Shown here in pieces: positions 1 to 6,526 of a DNA stretch of 9,210 nucleotides. Source of the DNA: Patescibacteria group bacterium. GTDB lineage: Bacteria > Patescibacteria > Microgenomatia > Daviesbacterales > UBA10151. A model generated the notes under the pieces. The model was not told the DNA's origin. It did not search any database and worked only from the letters and a program-made list of their open reading frames with translations. Numbering within the stretch: position 1 is the first letter of the stretch; each line of letters opens with the position of its first letter. The position numbers and the translations under genes are program-made. Where the stretch lies: positions 1 to 9,210 of the forward strand of contig JAMDBX010000016.1 in NCBI GenBank assembly GCA_023487645.1, in the 5' to 3' direction.

Positions 1-70
1 AATAAGGTTGACTTAAAATATTTAAAAGTTAAAAAGCGCAAAATGAGGCACCAATTAAAGTTTGTCTAAT

Positions 71-1141
71 ATGTCTTCTGACGAATATTTCATTAAAAAG
101 ACATTTGCTTTGGCCAAAAAGGGATTAAGCTTTACTAATCCCAACCCTTTGGTTGGATCGGTAATTGTCAAAAACGGAAAAATTATTGCCAAAGGGTATC
201 ATCGTAAAATCGGTTTGCCTCATGCTGAGATTGAGGCCGTAAATGCATTGAAAGGGAGTGCAAAAGGGGCCACGCTTTATACTAATCTTGAACCTTGTGT
301 ACACTGTGATAAAAAGACTCCTCCCTGTACGGAAGGCATAATTAAAGCCGGGATTACAAAAGTCGTTTGCGCGAGTTTCGACCCAAATCCGAAAGTTAAC
401 GGGAAAGGTTTTGAAAGGTTAAGAAGCGTTGGAATAGAGGTAGTTACAGGAGTTTTAGAAGAAGAAGGGGAAAAATTAAATGAGGCTTTTTTTACTTTCC
501 AGACTAAAAATAGGCCTTTTATTGCTTTAAAGTTTGCCCAAAGCCTGGACGGAAAAATTGCTACAAATACGGGGGATTCAAAATGGATTACAAATGAAAA
601 AGCCCGAGATTTTGCAAGGAGGTTAAGGCTTTACTATCAGGCTATTTTAGTTGGGATAAATACTGTTTTAAGGGATGACCCCAATTTAGGGGTAAGGGTC
701 AAAGGGAAAAAAGATCCGTTAAGGATTGTTTTGGACAGTGAATTAAAAATCCCCCTTACTGCCCGAGTTTTGAGGGATAGAAATGTTTTAATTGCCACTA
801 CAAAAAAGGCTGATAACTCAAAACTTCGTGCACTTAAAGATAAGGGTATACAAGTAGTTGTATTTAACGGGAGCAGAGTACCTTTGAATGAACTTATTGC
901 AGAGCTGACCCGGAGGGAAATTATCAGTGTATTGGTAGAGGGGGGTGGTGAGGTTTCGGGAAGTTTTTTTGACGCTGGTCTTTTTTATCGGGGTTGTTTG
1001 TCAAAAGATCTATTGTACCAACTCCTAAATCCCGCAAAATATCAGCCGCCACTTTATAGGAGCGGGCATCCGAGGGAAACCCTAAAGCTTCATTTGCCGC
1101 AACCGTATCATAGCCTTTATCCTGCAAAGCATATGCTTTGA
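71..1141 (+). CDS. ribD: RibD, bifunctional riboflavin deaminase/reductase, C-terminus replaced
   Basis: RibD deaminates the pyrimidine formed from GTP and then reduces its ribosyl side chain, two consecutive cytosolic steps of riboflavin synthesis. Numbering from the ATG at 71, the deaminase zinc site is visible as HAE (51-53) and EPC...TPPC (Cys76, Cys86). The reductase domain starts near residue 150 with [11 protein letters not shown] and continues with [13 protein letters not shown] and [16 protein letters not shown]. After Leu304 (about base 982) family similarity stops. The remaining 52 codons are the antisense of ribBA and do not resemble RibD. Compared with E. coli RibD (367 aa), roughly 50-60 native C-terminal residues of the reductase are missing. 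A TTG lies in frame at 62, but [18 protein letters not shown] from the ATG fits the family N-terminus better. No clear Shine-Dalgarno or promoter precedes it. The deaminase half looks intact; reductase activity is doubtful. Confidence 0.9.
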   Translation: MSSDEYFIKKTFALAKKGLSFTNPNPLVGSVIVKNGKIIAKGYHRKIGLPHAEIEAVNALKGSAKGATLYTNLEPCVHCDKKTPPCTEGIIKAGITKVVCASFDPNPKVNGKGFERLRSVGIEVVTGVLEEEGEKLNEAFFTFQTKNRPFIALKFAQSLDGKIATNTGDSKWITNEKARDFARRLRLYYQAILVGINTVLRDDPNLGVRVKGKKDPLRIVLDSELKIPLTARVLRDRNVLIATTKKADNSKLRALKDKGIQVVVFNGSRVPLNELIAELTRREIISVLVEGGGEVSGSFFDAGLFYRGCLSKDLLYQLLNPAKYQPPLYRSGHPRETLKLHLPQPYHSLYPAKHML

Positions 1142-2072
1142 TTTTATTGGTAAGGCCAATCCCCCGTCCTTCCTGGTTTAGATAAAGGATTATTCCGCTG
1201 CCCTTACCATTAATTATTTCCATGCTTTTCCTAAGCTGCTCCCCGCAGTCACATCTTAAAGAAGCAAAAGTATCCCCGGTTAAACATTGCGAGTGGATTC
1301 TTGTTAAAACAGGCTCTTTAAGCTCACCCCTGGTTAAAACTGCGTGTTCCCTACCGTCATTTAATGATTTATAAATTATAATTTTAAACAACCCCTGTTT
1401 TGTAGGTAAAGTGGAAGCAGCGCTTTTGACAACACAGCAGCCTTCCTGGTCTTGGGGTAAAGGGTTTTTTTTGAGGTATTTCACCAAATCGCCAATTTTT
1501 ACAATTTTTATTTTCAATTTTTGGGAAAGTTTTTCCAAATCGGATTTATCCGCAACTTTACCGTCATCTGATAAAATTTCACAAAGCACCCCGGCCGGAG
1601 TAAAGCCTGCCAGTCTTGCAAGGTCAACAGCCGATTCGGTATGTCCGGCTCTTTCTAGACTTCCTCCGTTTCTGGATACCAGCCCGAAAACATGCCCCGG
1701 TTTTATAAGGTCCGACGGCTTTGAGGAAGGATCTGTCATAATTTTAATGGTTTTATACCGGTCAACGGCCGAAACACCGGTTGTTACTCCCCTTTTGGCT
1801 GTTACAGAAACAGTGAAATTAACCCCCGTTTTCTCCCCGTTTTCCAAATTGTCTACCATTAAAGGCAAACCAAGTTTGTGGGCCTGGGCCTGGGTAAGGG
1901 CAGCGCAAAGCAACCCTCCGCCCTTTTTAATCATTGTTGTAATAATTTGGGGAGTAACTTTTTTTGCAGGTATATAAAAATCAGCTTCTTTTTCCCGAGT
2001 GCTGTCAAAAAGGATTAACAACTTGCCTTTTTTAATTTCTTCCAAAGCTTGCTGTATGGATGCAAATTTCAT
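924..2072 (-). CDS. ribBA: RibBA, DHBP synthase / GTP cyclohydrolase II fusion, C-terminus replaced
   Basis: This bifunctional enzyme supplies both riboflavin precursors. Its N-terminal half makes 3,4-dihydroxy-2-butanone 4-phosphate from ribulose 5-phosphate, and its C-terminal half opens GTP. In the N-domain the acidic loop is REKEAD (26-31), a variant of the usual RENEGD that keeps the metal-binding Glu. [14 protein letters not shown] (143-156) carries the second metal ligand, His144. In the C-domain the zinc cysteines are in [17 protein letters not shown] (Cys263, 274, 276), followed by NQEGRGIGL (299-307) and LLTNNPDK (356-363). After about residue 363 the last 19 codons are antisense ribD sequence. 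The usual end of GTP cyclohydrolase II, including the GxxVxxRVPL strand and roughly 40-45 residues, is gone. The ATG overlaps the ribH stop as ATGA, so translation is probably coupled. It is the third gene of the ribE-ribH-ribBA operon. Confidence 0.9.
   Translation of the reverse strand: MKFASIQQALEEIKKGKLLILFDSTREKEADFYIPAKKVTPQIITTMIKKGGGLLCAALTQAQAHKLGLPLMVDNLENGEKTGVNFTVSVTAKRGVTTGVSAVDRYKTIKIMTDPSSKPSDLIKPGHVFGLVSRNGGSLERAGHTESAVDLARLAGFTPAGVLCEILSDDGKVADKSDLEKLSQKLKIKIVKIGDLVKYLKKNPLPQDQEGCCVVKSAASTLPTKQGLFKIIIYKSLNDGREHAVLTRGELKEPVLTRIHSQCLTGDTFASLRCDCGEQLRKSMEIINGKGSGIILYLNQEGRGIGLTNKIKAYALQDKGYDTVAANEALGFPSDARSYKVAADILRDLGVGTIDLLTNNPDKKDQRQKNFPKPHHPPLPIH
980..989. other. Tail-to-tail junction between ribD and ribBA
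   Basis: RibD homology on the + strand runs through the codon for Leu at 980-982. RibBA homology on the - strand runs through the Asp-Lys-Lys codons at 989-981. The two homologous stretches therefore meet, and overlap, in a run of six T at 981-986. Neither gene keeps its normal 3' end and no intergenic sequence is left. This is what a deletion joined at short microhomology would look like; a misassembly would look the same. Confidence 0.8.
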
Positions 2073-2509
2073 ATTTTTTTTAAAAGCTTGATCATCTCCA
2101 ATGCTGTTAAAGCTGCCTCCGCTCCTTTATTTTCTTTTTTCCTGGTTGCCCTCTCCAGTGCATCTTTCAAATCATAAACTGCCAAAACCTCAAAAATCAC
2201 CGGAATCTCATATTGTAAAGACACCTCCATACACCCCCTGGCGCACTCGTTTGCAATTTGTTCAAAATGGTAAGTGTCTCCCTTTACAATTGCCCCAAAG
2301 GTAATAATTGCACTGTAATGCCTCTTTTTTGCCAGGCGTTTAACTATAAGAGGAATCTCAAGCGAGCCAGGCACCCGGAATATATCTATTTGTTCAACAC
2401 TCAGGCCTTCTTTTTTCAAAGCAGACAAACAATTCTTTTCCAAATCCTCGGAAACTTCTTTTCTGAAGCTGCTGCTTACTATGGCAATTTTTACTTCACT
2501 TTTTTTCAT
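2069..2509 (-). CDS. ribH: RibH, 6,7-dimethyl-8-ribityllumazine synthase
   Basis: RibH condenses the RibD product with dihydroxybutanone phosphate to give lumazine, the direct riboflavin precursor; family members assemble into pentamers or 60-mer shells. The 146-residue protein from the ATG at 2509 shows the family pattern: an N-terminal strand ending in SSSFRKE, then [11 protein letters not shown], then [12 protein letters not shown] with the catalytic His of the HF pair, and [18 protein letters not shown] near the end. The reading frame is open upstream to 2551, but those extra codons lie inside ribE and do not resemble the family, so the ATG at 2509 was chosen. It overlaps the ribE stop by 14 nt and its own TGA overlaps the ribBA ATG. 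With no Shine-Dalgarno visible, translational coupling within the operon is likely. The gene looks full length and intact. Confidence 0.93.
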   Translation of the reverse strand: MKKSEVKIAIVSSSFRKEVSEDLEKNCLSALKKEGLSVEQIDIFRVPGSLEIPLIVKRLAKKRHYSAIITFGAIVKGDTYHFEQIANECARGCMEVSLQYEIPVIFEVLAVYDLKDALERATRKKENKGAEAALTALEMIKLLKKI

Positions 2510-3080
2510 GTTTAAATTTTTTAACGTATTTTGCCAAAATATCTGCCTCAATATTTACTAAACTCCCGGGCGTGAGTGTATTAAACATCGTATTATCCCA
2601 CGTATAGGGGATTATTGAAACAGTAAAATAGCTTTTTTTTGCGCTAACAACAGTCAAAGAAACCCCGTTGACGCAAATCGAGCCTTTTTCAACCAGGAAT
2701 TGGGAAACCTTACCGGAAACGGTAATCTTTAATATCCTGCTGTTACCGGCCTTTTTAATGCTGTTAAGTTTTCCTACACCGTCTATATGACCCTGGACAA
2801 TGTGGCCCGACAAAAAGGTTTTTAAAGTAGCCGGAAGTTCCAGATTTACTAAACCCCCTTTTTTTAAATTCCCGATATTGGTTTTTTTAACAGTTTCACC
2901 AACAAAATCTACACCAAAGTCCTCTTTCCCTAAATTAATTACTGTCAAACAAATACCGTTTACGGAAATACTGTCTCCTTTTGACAGCTTTGAAACCAGG
3001 CTTTTACCTACTTTTATCACCAACTTACTGTCAATTTTTTCTTTTACTTCCCCTAAATTTGAAATTATTCCTGTAAACAT
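2496..3080 (-). CDS. ribE: Riboflavin synthase, alpha chain
   Basis: The enzyme dismutates two lumazine molecules into riboflavin and the RibD product, the last step of the pathway. The 194-residue protein has the typical duplicated lumazine-binding barrel. The first repeat begins with the hallmark MFTGII N-terminus, then GDSISVNGICLTV and LSGHIVQGHIDGVG. The second repeat has KGSICVNGVSLTV, IIPYTWDNT and VNIEADILAKYVKK. The frame is open to a TTG at 3125, but that TTG is the first base triplet of a consensus -35 box, and the added residues do not belong to the family. The ATG at 3080 (MFTGI) is therefore the start. It is the first gene of the ribE-ribH-ribBA operon. The predicted leader is only about 10 nt, so there is no room for an FMN riboswitch. 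The gene appears complete. Confidence 0.94.
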   Translation of the reverse strand: MFTGIISNLGEVKEKIDSKLVIKVGKSLVSKLSKGDSISVNGICLTVINLGKEDFGVDFVGETVKKTNIGNLKKGGLVNLELPATLKTFLSGHIVQGHIDGVGKLNSIKKAGNSRILKITVSGKVSQFLVEKGSICVNGVSLTVVSAKKSYFTVSIIPYTWDNTMFNTLTPGSLVNIEADILAKYVKKFKHEKK

Positions 3081-3096
3081 AGGTTTAGACATACCC

Positions 3097-3125
3097 ATAG
3101 TAATCATTTCTGGTGTGCCTGTCAA
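3097..3125 (-). promoter_or_regulatory. Sigma-70 promoter of the ribE-ribH-ribBA operon
   Basis: Reading the - strand, TTGACA (3125-3120) is followed by a 17-nt spacer and TACTAT (3102-3097). This is a perfect -35 and a 5-of-6 -10 at optimal spacing. Transcription should start near 3090-3089, about 10 nt before the ribE ATG at 3080. The -35 box lies next to the -10 of the divergent gene at 3146, so the two promoters could interfere. Confidence 0.8.
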
Positions 3126-3133
3126 ATTTAAGA

Positions 3134-3139
3134 TATAAT
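3134..3139 (+). promoter_or_regulatory. Perfect -10 box of the gene at 3146
   Basis: A perfect TATAAT ends 6 nt before the ATG at 3146. Normal -10 to start-site spacing would put the first transcribed base at or beside the A of that ATG, giving a leaderless mRNA. I see no good -35 at 16-18 nt upstream (the 17-nt position reads TGGTGT); the sequence just upstream of the box is AT-rich. Confidence 0.6.
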
Positions 3140-3145
3140 AAAAAT

Positions 3146-3580
3146 ATGGACAATACGGAAGCGGGTTCAGGACCTAATAAGGAAATAGCCGGCTACGAGC
3201 AAGCCAAAACAACGGTTTTGCGGGAAATGGACGAACTGATGCAGTCTCTTCCGGATTCGGAAAAACCCCTGGTTATTTTGCACTATATGAATAACTTCCA
3301 TTTCTTGCTTCCTGGAGGAAATCCTGAAGACGAGGTGTATTTGAAAAAAATTTTTGACTCACCTGTCGGGGAAAAATTAAGACAAGACGCTTTGCAGGCA
3401 GTAGCCGATTCGGAAAAAGCAGCAGCAGCCAACGGAAAACCCATAAATATAAGTTCATTAAACCAGAAGTTTGGAATGAACCCCACTCCCCTAAATCAAA
3501 TCGTGCTTTATAACGCAGCGTTTGATACTTTTGTTAGGCTTCGCGCAATGGGGTACGGAAGAAACGACTTAAAGCGCTAA
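3146..3580 (+). CDS. Uncharacterised 144-residue cytosolic protein
   Basis: I do not recognise this family. The protein has no signal peptide or membrane segment and looks like a mostly helical soluble protein. Segments visible in order are a charged N-terminus, a helix around EQAKTTVLREMDELMQSL, a hydrophobic stretch KPLVILHYMNNFHFLL, an Ala-rich helix ending in DSEKAAAANGK, and a C-terminal helix with LYNAAFDTFVRLRAMGYG. The frame is open upstream to a GTG at 3113, but a TATAAT box lies at 3134-3139 inside that extension, so the ATG at 3146 is the probable start. There is no Shine-Dalgarno. It is divergent from the riboflavin operon and 111 nt upstream of the PH-domain gene, with which it may or may not be cotranscribed. 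Coding is supported by length, normal composition and the promoter, not by homology. Confidence 0.75.
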   Translation: MDNTEAGSGPNKEIAGYEQAKTTVLREMDELMQSLPDSEKPLVILHYMNNFHFLLPGGNPEDEVYLKKIFDSPVGEKLRQDALQAVADSEKAAAANGKPINISSLNQKFGMNPTPLNQIVLYNAAFDTFVRLRAMGYGRNDLKR

Positions 3581-3678
3581 AATATATAGCTCCAAACAAC
3601 TATTACAAATTTAATACACTCTTATGCAGTCGAAATTTAATAATTGGAGTAACCTGTGCTCGCATAAACTCATCTGCT

Positions 3679-3684
3679 AGGAGG
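3679..3684 (+). promoter_or_regulatory. Strong Shine-Dalgarno of the PH-domain gene
   Basis: AGGAGG sits 7 nt before the ATG at 3692. It is the only textbook ribosome binding site in the window and fixes this start over the ATG at 3687, which is out of frame and stops after two codons. It implies that this mRNA has a leader, unlike most others here. No convincing promoter is visible between 3581 and 3678. Confidence 0.85.
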
Positions 3685-3691
3685 TAATGGG

Positions 3692-4372
3692 ATGATGGGA
3701 TATTCGACATCCGGATACTTTTGGAAATTTCCGGGGGTTTCTACCCCACCCAAAAAGATATTTAACAACTCACCAACACCTGATGAAGAAAAATTTAACA
3801 GCACAATTAGGGAACCTCCGATTAATGATCCAAACTGCAGAGACTGTCACGGGATCAAACTTTTTCCGCATGAACAGGTGCTGGAGGTCCAACGAAAACA
3901 CAAAATTACTTTACTTTTCCCCTTTTTCATAGATGCGATTTTCATTATTATCGCCATTGTGCTCACGGCTATATTTGTTAATTCCTTATACCAAAGCGCA
4001 CTTACCTACCTTTGGATAGCCCTTCCTATTATTGCTATGTCTTTGTCTTTTATCCAAATTTTTGCCGCATATACTTTTCTTCACTGGTTTTACCAGTTCT
4101 ATGTAGTGACCAATAAAAGGCTTATCCATGTCTGTTTTTTCAGGATAGGCGGCTTTCATTTAGATGAGGTTTTCCATGAGCAGGCAAACCCTCTGGAAAT
4201 TGACTCAAGGCCTCAAAATTTCATCATGGATCTTTTAGGGATAGAAGATTTATTTGTTTACTTTTCAAGATTCGAAAGACCCGAACCTTTCATTTTTAAG
4301 TCACCGCAAAATCACACCAAAATTGAGGAGATACTGGAGAACCACTCTTTAGAAATGGAAAGAAATGAATAG
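3692..4372 (+). CDS. Two-helix membrane protein with bacterial PH-like domain
   Basis: The protein has 226 residues. A polar N-terminal tail (1-70) holds a CRDCH sequence at 49-53. Two hydrophobic helices follow at about 72-96 and 105-128. The cytosolic C-terminal part (about 132-215) begins with FYQFYVVTNKRLIHV and continues through LDEVFHEQANPLEID to FIFKSPQNHTKIEEIL. The VVTNKRLI strand followed by a stretch ending in a helix is the usual look of bacterial PH-like domains (bPH/DUF304 type) in small membrane proteins. Their molecular role is generally unknown, so I assign none. The start is fixed by the AGGAGG at 3679-3684; two ATGs stand in tandem. Its stop overlaps the start of the next small membrane protein by 8 nt, suggesting coupled synthesis of the two. 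Fold assignment is by pattern, moderately sure. Confidence 0.8.
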   Translation: MMGYSTSGYFWKFPGVSTPPKKIFNNSPTPDEEKFNSTIREPPINDPNCRDCHGIKLFPHEQVLEVQRKHKITLLFPFFIDAIFIIIAIVLTAIFVNSLYQSALTYLWIALPIIAMSLSFIQIFAAYTFLHWFYQFYVVTNKRLIHVCFFRIGGFHLDEVFHEQANPLEIDSRPQNFIMDLLGIEDLFVYFSRFERPEPFIFKSPQNHTKIEEILENHSLEMERNE

Positions 4373-4565
4373 CTTAACTGTTTTACAAATATTATTTGTC
4401 TTAATCTTTATATTTCTTCTTTCTATCCAGATGTTAATTTTGCTGGTTATCAGAAACGCCACTTCTTTTTCAAAAATTAAACCCCCTCTTTTTTGGTTGT
4501 TTGCCTCAATCGGCGGATTGTCGGTGAGCGCTTTAGCGATGGTTTTTACCATTGCCGCTTGGTAA
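4365..4565 (+). CDS. Small two-helix membrane protein (66 aa)
   Basis: I do not recognise a family. Almost the whole protein is hydrophobic: one helix at about residues 5-29, a short polar loop with RNATSFSKIKPP, and a second helix at about 41-64. Its ATG overlaps the last codons of the PH-domain gene in the sequence ATGAATAG, typical of translational coupling. GGAAAG lies just 2 nt upstream of the ATG, which is too close for a good ribosome binding site. The pairing suggests it may be a partner or subunit of the PH-domain protein; that is inference. Its last 33 nt overlap the end of the convergent histidine kinase gene. The coordinates are well supported by the overlap and hydrophobic pattern, the function not at all. 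Confidence 0.7.
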   Translation: MNSLTVLQILFVLIFIFLLSIQMLILLVIRNATSFSKIKPPLFWLFASIGGLSVSALAMVFTIAAW

Positions 4566-5618
4566 CTGAAGGAAAAATTTCGAACCATGGCCTTCCTTAC
4601 TCTTAACCCATAATTTCCCGCCGTGATGCTCTACAATCTGAGAAGATATATATAAACCTAACCCCAAACCCGCCGTTTCGCCCTCCTCGGCCTTTTTTGT
4701 CCTGTAAAGCCTGGAGAAAATTTTACTTTTTTCCCCTGCAGGTATACCGACCCCCCGGTCTTTTACCTCAAGGACTACTCCTTTTTTGGCTCTTTTTATT
4801 TTCACCTGCACAGGAGTTGTCTGGGGAGAATATTTTAAGGCATTGGTTAAAAGATTGGTAACAACTTGTCCTATCCTGTAAGCATCACCCATAATTACCT
4901 TTTTTGATTGGCCGGATAATATAATTTGCCTGTCCTTATTAATAACTCTTTGATAATAAACGGTATCTTTTACCAAACCATCAAAATCAAACGGTTCTTT
5001 TTTATAAGAAAACTTCCCCACCTCAATCCTTGTGACATCCAGCAAATCGTTAATTACCTCAAGCAACCTGTCCGATTGGCTCTGGATATTTCCCGCGTAA
5101 TCCTGAAGTTTAAGTAAAGCATTTTTGCCGGCCTGGTCGGCAATCAGTTGCGCAAAGCCTTTAATTGCACTTAGGGGATTTTTCAGTTCATGGGCTGTCG
5201 ACCTTAGGAACTCATCCCTTTGGACTTCGGATTCATATCTGGCCTCGCTGATAATACTGATAATTAAACAGACAATTATATAAATCATCATTACAATCGT
5301 ATCTGCAATATCGAAGTGATACGCACCTCCGCTCACAAAAAAAATAAGATATTGGAGGCCCGCAGTTAAAAAGGTCGCCAAAACACCCGGGCCTATCCCG
5401 CCAAACCAGGCGCTAATTATTACTGCCGAAAATAGTGTCAGTAAAGTAATTGCATGTTTATGAAAGATCTGAAAGTAACCCACCGGAAAAAATTCAATAA
5501 GAAGCAAAGCAATCAGAATAAGTATAATAGGTAAAGAATACCTTAATAACCTGCTTCTTTTTTCAAAAGAGGTAAACTTCAGTAGAAAGATTTTTACCTT
5601 AATCCATAATTCTTCCAC
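4533..5618 (-). CDS. Membrane sensor histidine kinase, KdpD-like sensor (orphan)
   Basis: The kinase should sense a signal at the membrane, autophosphorylate on His and pass the phosphate to a response regulator, none of which is encoded in this window. Numbering from the GTG at 5618 (361 aa), the N-terminal hydrophobic block at about 28-124 resembles the DUF4118 membrane domain of KdpD, including AWFGGIGPGVLATFL. The dimerisation domain follows with the H-box TAHELKNPLSAIKGF (His143). The ATPase domain has the N-box NLLTNALKYSP, the G1 box VKDRGVGIPAG, the G2 box GLGLGLYIS and the closing GHGSKFFLQLP. All catalytic motifs look intact. The frame is open to a TTG at 5654, but that TTG forms a TTGACA -35 box, so I prefer the GTG at 5618. 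No PAS or GAF domain is present. The last 33 nt overlap a convergent small gene. Confidence 0.87.
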   Translation of the reverse strand: MEELWIKVKIFLLKFTSFEKRSRLLRYSLPIILILIALLLIEFFPVGYFQIFHKHAITLLTLFSAVIISAWFGGIGPGVLATFLTAGLQYLIFFVSGGAYHFDIADTIVMMIYIIVCLIISIISEARYESEVQRDEFLRSTAHELKNPLSAIKGFAQLIADQAGKNALLKLQDYAGNIQSQSDRLLEVINDLLDVTRIEVGKFSYKKEPFDFDGLVKDTVYYQRVINKDRQIILSGQSKKVIMGDAYRIGQVVTNLLTNALKYSPQTTPVQVKIKRAKKGVVLEVKDRGVGIPAGEKSKIFSRLYRTKKAEEGETAGLGLGLYISSQIVEHHGGKLWVKSKEGHGSKFFLQLPSGNGKNHR

Positions 5619-5625
5619 TATCGCA

Positions 5626-5654
5626 CAAGTAACACAAAACTGTTTCTCTGTCAA
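5626..5654 (-). promoter_or_regulatory. Probable promoter of the histidine kinase gene
   Basis: On the - strand a perfect TTGACA (5654-5649) is followed at 17 nt by TACTTG (5631-5626), a weak -10. A start site near 5619 would coincide with the GTG at 5618. The -35 is convincing and the -10 is not. The divergent promoter at 5674-5702 starts 19 nt away on the other side. Confidence 0.45.
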
Positions 5655-5673
5655 ACACTAAAACAACCTATAG

Positions 5674-5702
5674 TTGATATTGCGCCCGTCTTATCGTATA
5701 CT
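5674..5702 (+). promoter_or_regulatory. Sigma-70 promoter placing the start site at the ATG at 5711
   Basis: TTGATA (5674-5679), a 17-nt spacer and TATACT (5697-5702) form a strong promoter. Only 8 nt separate the -10 from the ATG at 5711, so the transcript should begin at or within 2 nt of the start codon. No Shine-Dalgarno fits in this space. Confidence 0.75.
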
Positions 5703-5710
5703 TCAATTGT

Positions 5711-6526
5711 ATGTCGCCAAGATATTGCGCAGAAACTTTATGTAATAAACAAGCCTTTGAGCAAGCGGTACACTCCATCAGTACCGAGGGTATTCAGCGT
5801 ATGCACGCACGAGCTTCCTCTTCCTCAGTTCCTCCGTTTCTGGGAGACTTGATTAGCAGCGTCATAACTGAGGTGGATCGGGAAACCCCTTTAAGGAGGT
5901 CTTATAAGAGTGACAAAACTCCTCTTGGAATTGTCAGAACCGGAGGATCCTCTATTCTTCCAACTACCAACCTGGAAACAGCTTATCGGGTCCTTGGTCA
6001 TCAATTTCCTACAGATTTTACTGCCGGCTATGCCTTAATTTACGGTTCCGGGGTTTCCTATTGCAAAGCCGTGGATAATGTTTTGCTAAAAAGAGAAGCA
6101 GTAGAGCAATCTGTCAGAAGGCAAGCAAAACAATCCGGAATATATTTAGGAGAGATATGTGAACTGGAGCTTCGCGACGGCCGGTTAACACCTTGTGAAC
6201 AAATGGCTGTTGTTGCCGTTGATGTTTCTAAACTGGGGCAAGCATTTGAAGATCTGCAAAGGTGGGATATTTTAGCAAATAGAATAATGGTCGCTGCTAA
6301 CTGGTATTGCGGATCGGCTCTTTTTCTTGAGAGGATTGCCCAACCACCCAAAGGTTTATTAGACCGTACCCGCCACTTTGCCGAAAAACTAATATACCGC
6401 TACTCTTCTGCCGGGGATCTGGAAAAAATCCGGGAATTAGTGGACCACCATTTCGACAACAGATCCAATCTAAGCCGGGCACTTTTAGAAGCCCAAAGGT
6501 TGGGAGTTCCTATTTCAGACCTTTAA
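5711..6526 (+). CDS. Uncharacterised 271-residue protein
   Basis: I do not recognise this protein. It has no signal peptide and no clear membrane helix, and looks like a soluble alpha/beta protein. Visible pieces are a Cys-containing N-terminus (Cys6, Cys11), a Ser run near residues 36-39, a Gly-rich turn IVRTGGSSILPTTN, a segment FTAGYALIYGSGVSYC, a strand pair GEICELELRDGRLTPCEQMAVVAVDVS, and helical C-terminal sequence with DHHFDNRSNLSRALLEAQRLG. It has 23 Arg and only 10 Lys, the reverse of the riboflavin proteins. The ATG follows a strong promoter so closely that the mRNA is probably leaderless. It diverges from the histidine kinase and converges on the CPBP protease, overlapping that gene by 17 nt. 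The Gly/Ser/Cys segments could form a ligand site, but nothing supports a specific activity. Confidence 0.8.
   Translation: MSPRYCAETLCNKQAFEQAVHSISTEGIQRMHARASSSSVPPFLGDLISSVITEVDRETPLRRSYKSDKTPLGIVRTGGSSILPTTNLETAYRVLGHQFPTDFTAGYALIYGSGVSYCKAVDNVLLKREAVEQSVRRQAKQSGIYLGEICELELRDGRLTPCEQMAVVAVDVSKLGQAFEDLQRWDILANRIMVAANWYCGSALFLERIAQPPKGLLDRTRHFAEKLIYRYSSAGDLEKIRELVDHHFDNRSNLSRALLEAQRLGVPISDL

Noticed and set aside
8..36. TTGACT at 8-13 as the -35 of a ribD promoter.
   Set aside because: No acceptable -10 lies at 16-18 nt (the 17-nt position reads AAAAAG), so a promoter here cannot be supported.
1411..1977. A long open frame (188 codons) on the + strand opposite ribBA.
   Set aside because: It is fully antisense to well-conserved RibBA coding sequence and its translation resembles no protein; it is a shadow of the real gene.
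3081..3125. A possible FMN riboswitch upstream of the riboflavin operon.
   Set aside because: The promoter leaves a leader of about 10 nt, far too short, and the conserved RFN-element segments are not seen.
3836..3850. CRDCH in the PH-domain protein looks like a c-type heme-binding CxxCH motif.
   Set aside because: There is no signal peptide before it, it lies in a polar tail ahead of the membrane helices, and no other cytochrome feature is present. Chance or a metal site is more likely.
1664..5845. A shared CCTCCGTTTCTGG string near 1664 and near 5830 as a possible repeat.
   Set aside because: It is only about 13 bases, lies in two unrelated coding contexts (antisense of ribBA and sense of the 271-residue gene), and shows no extension or structure.
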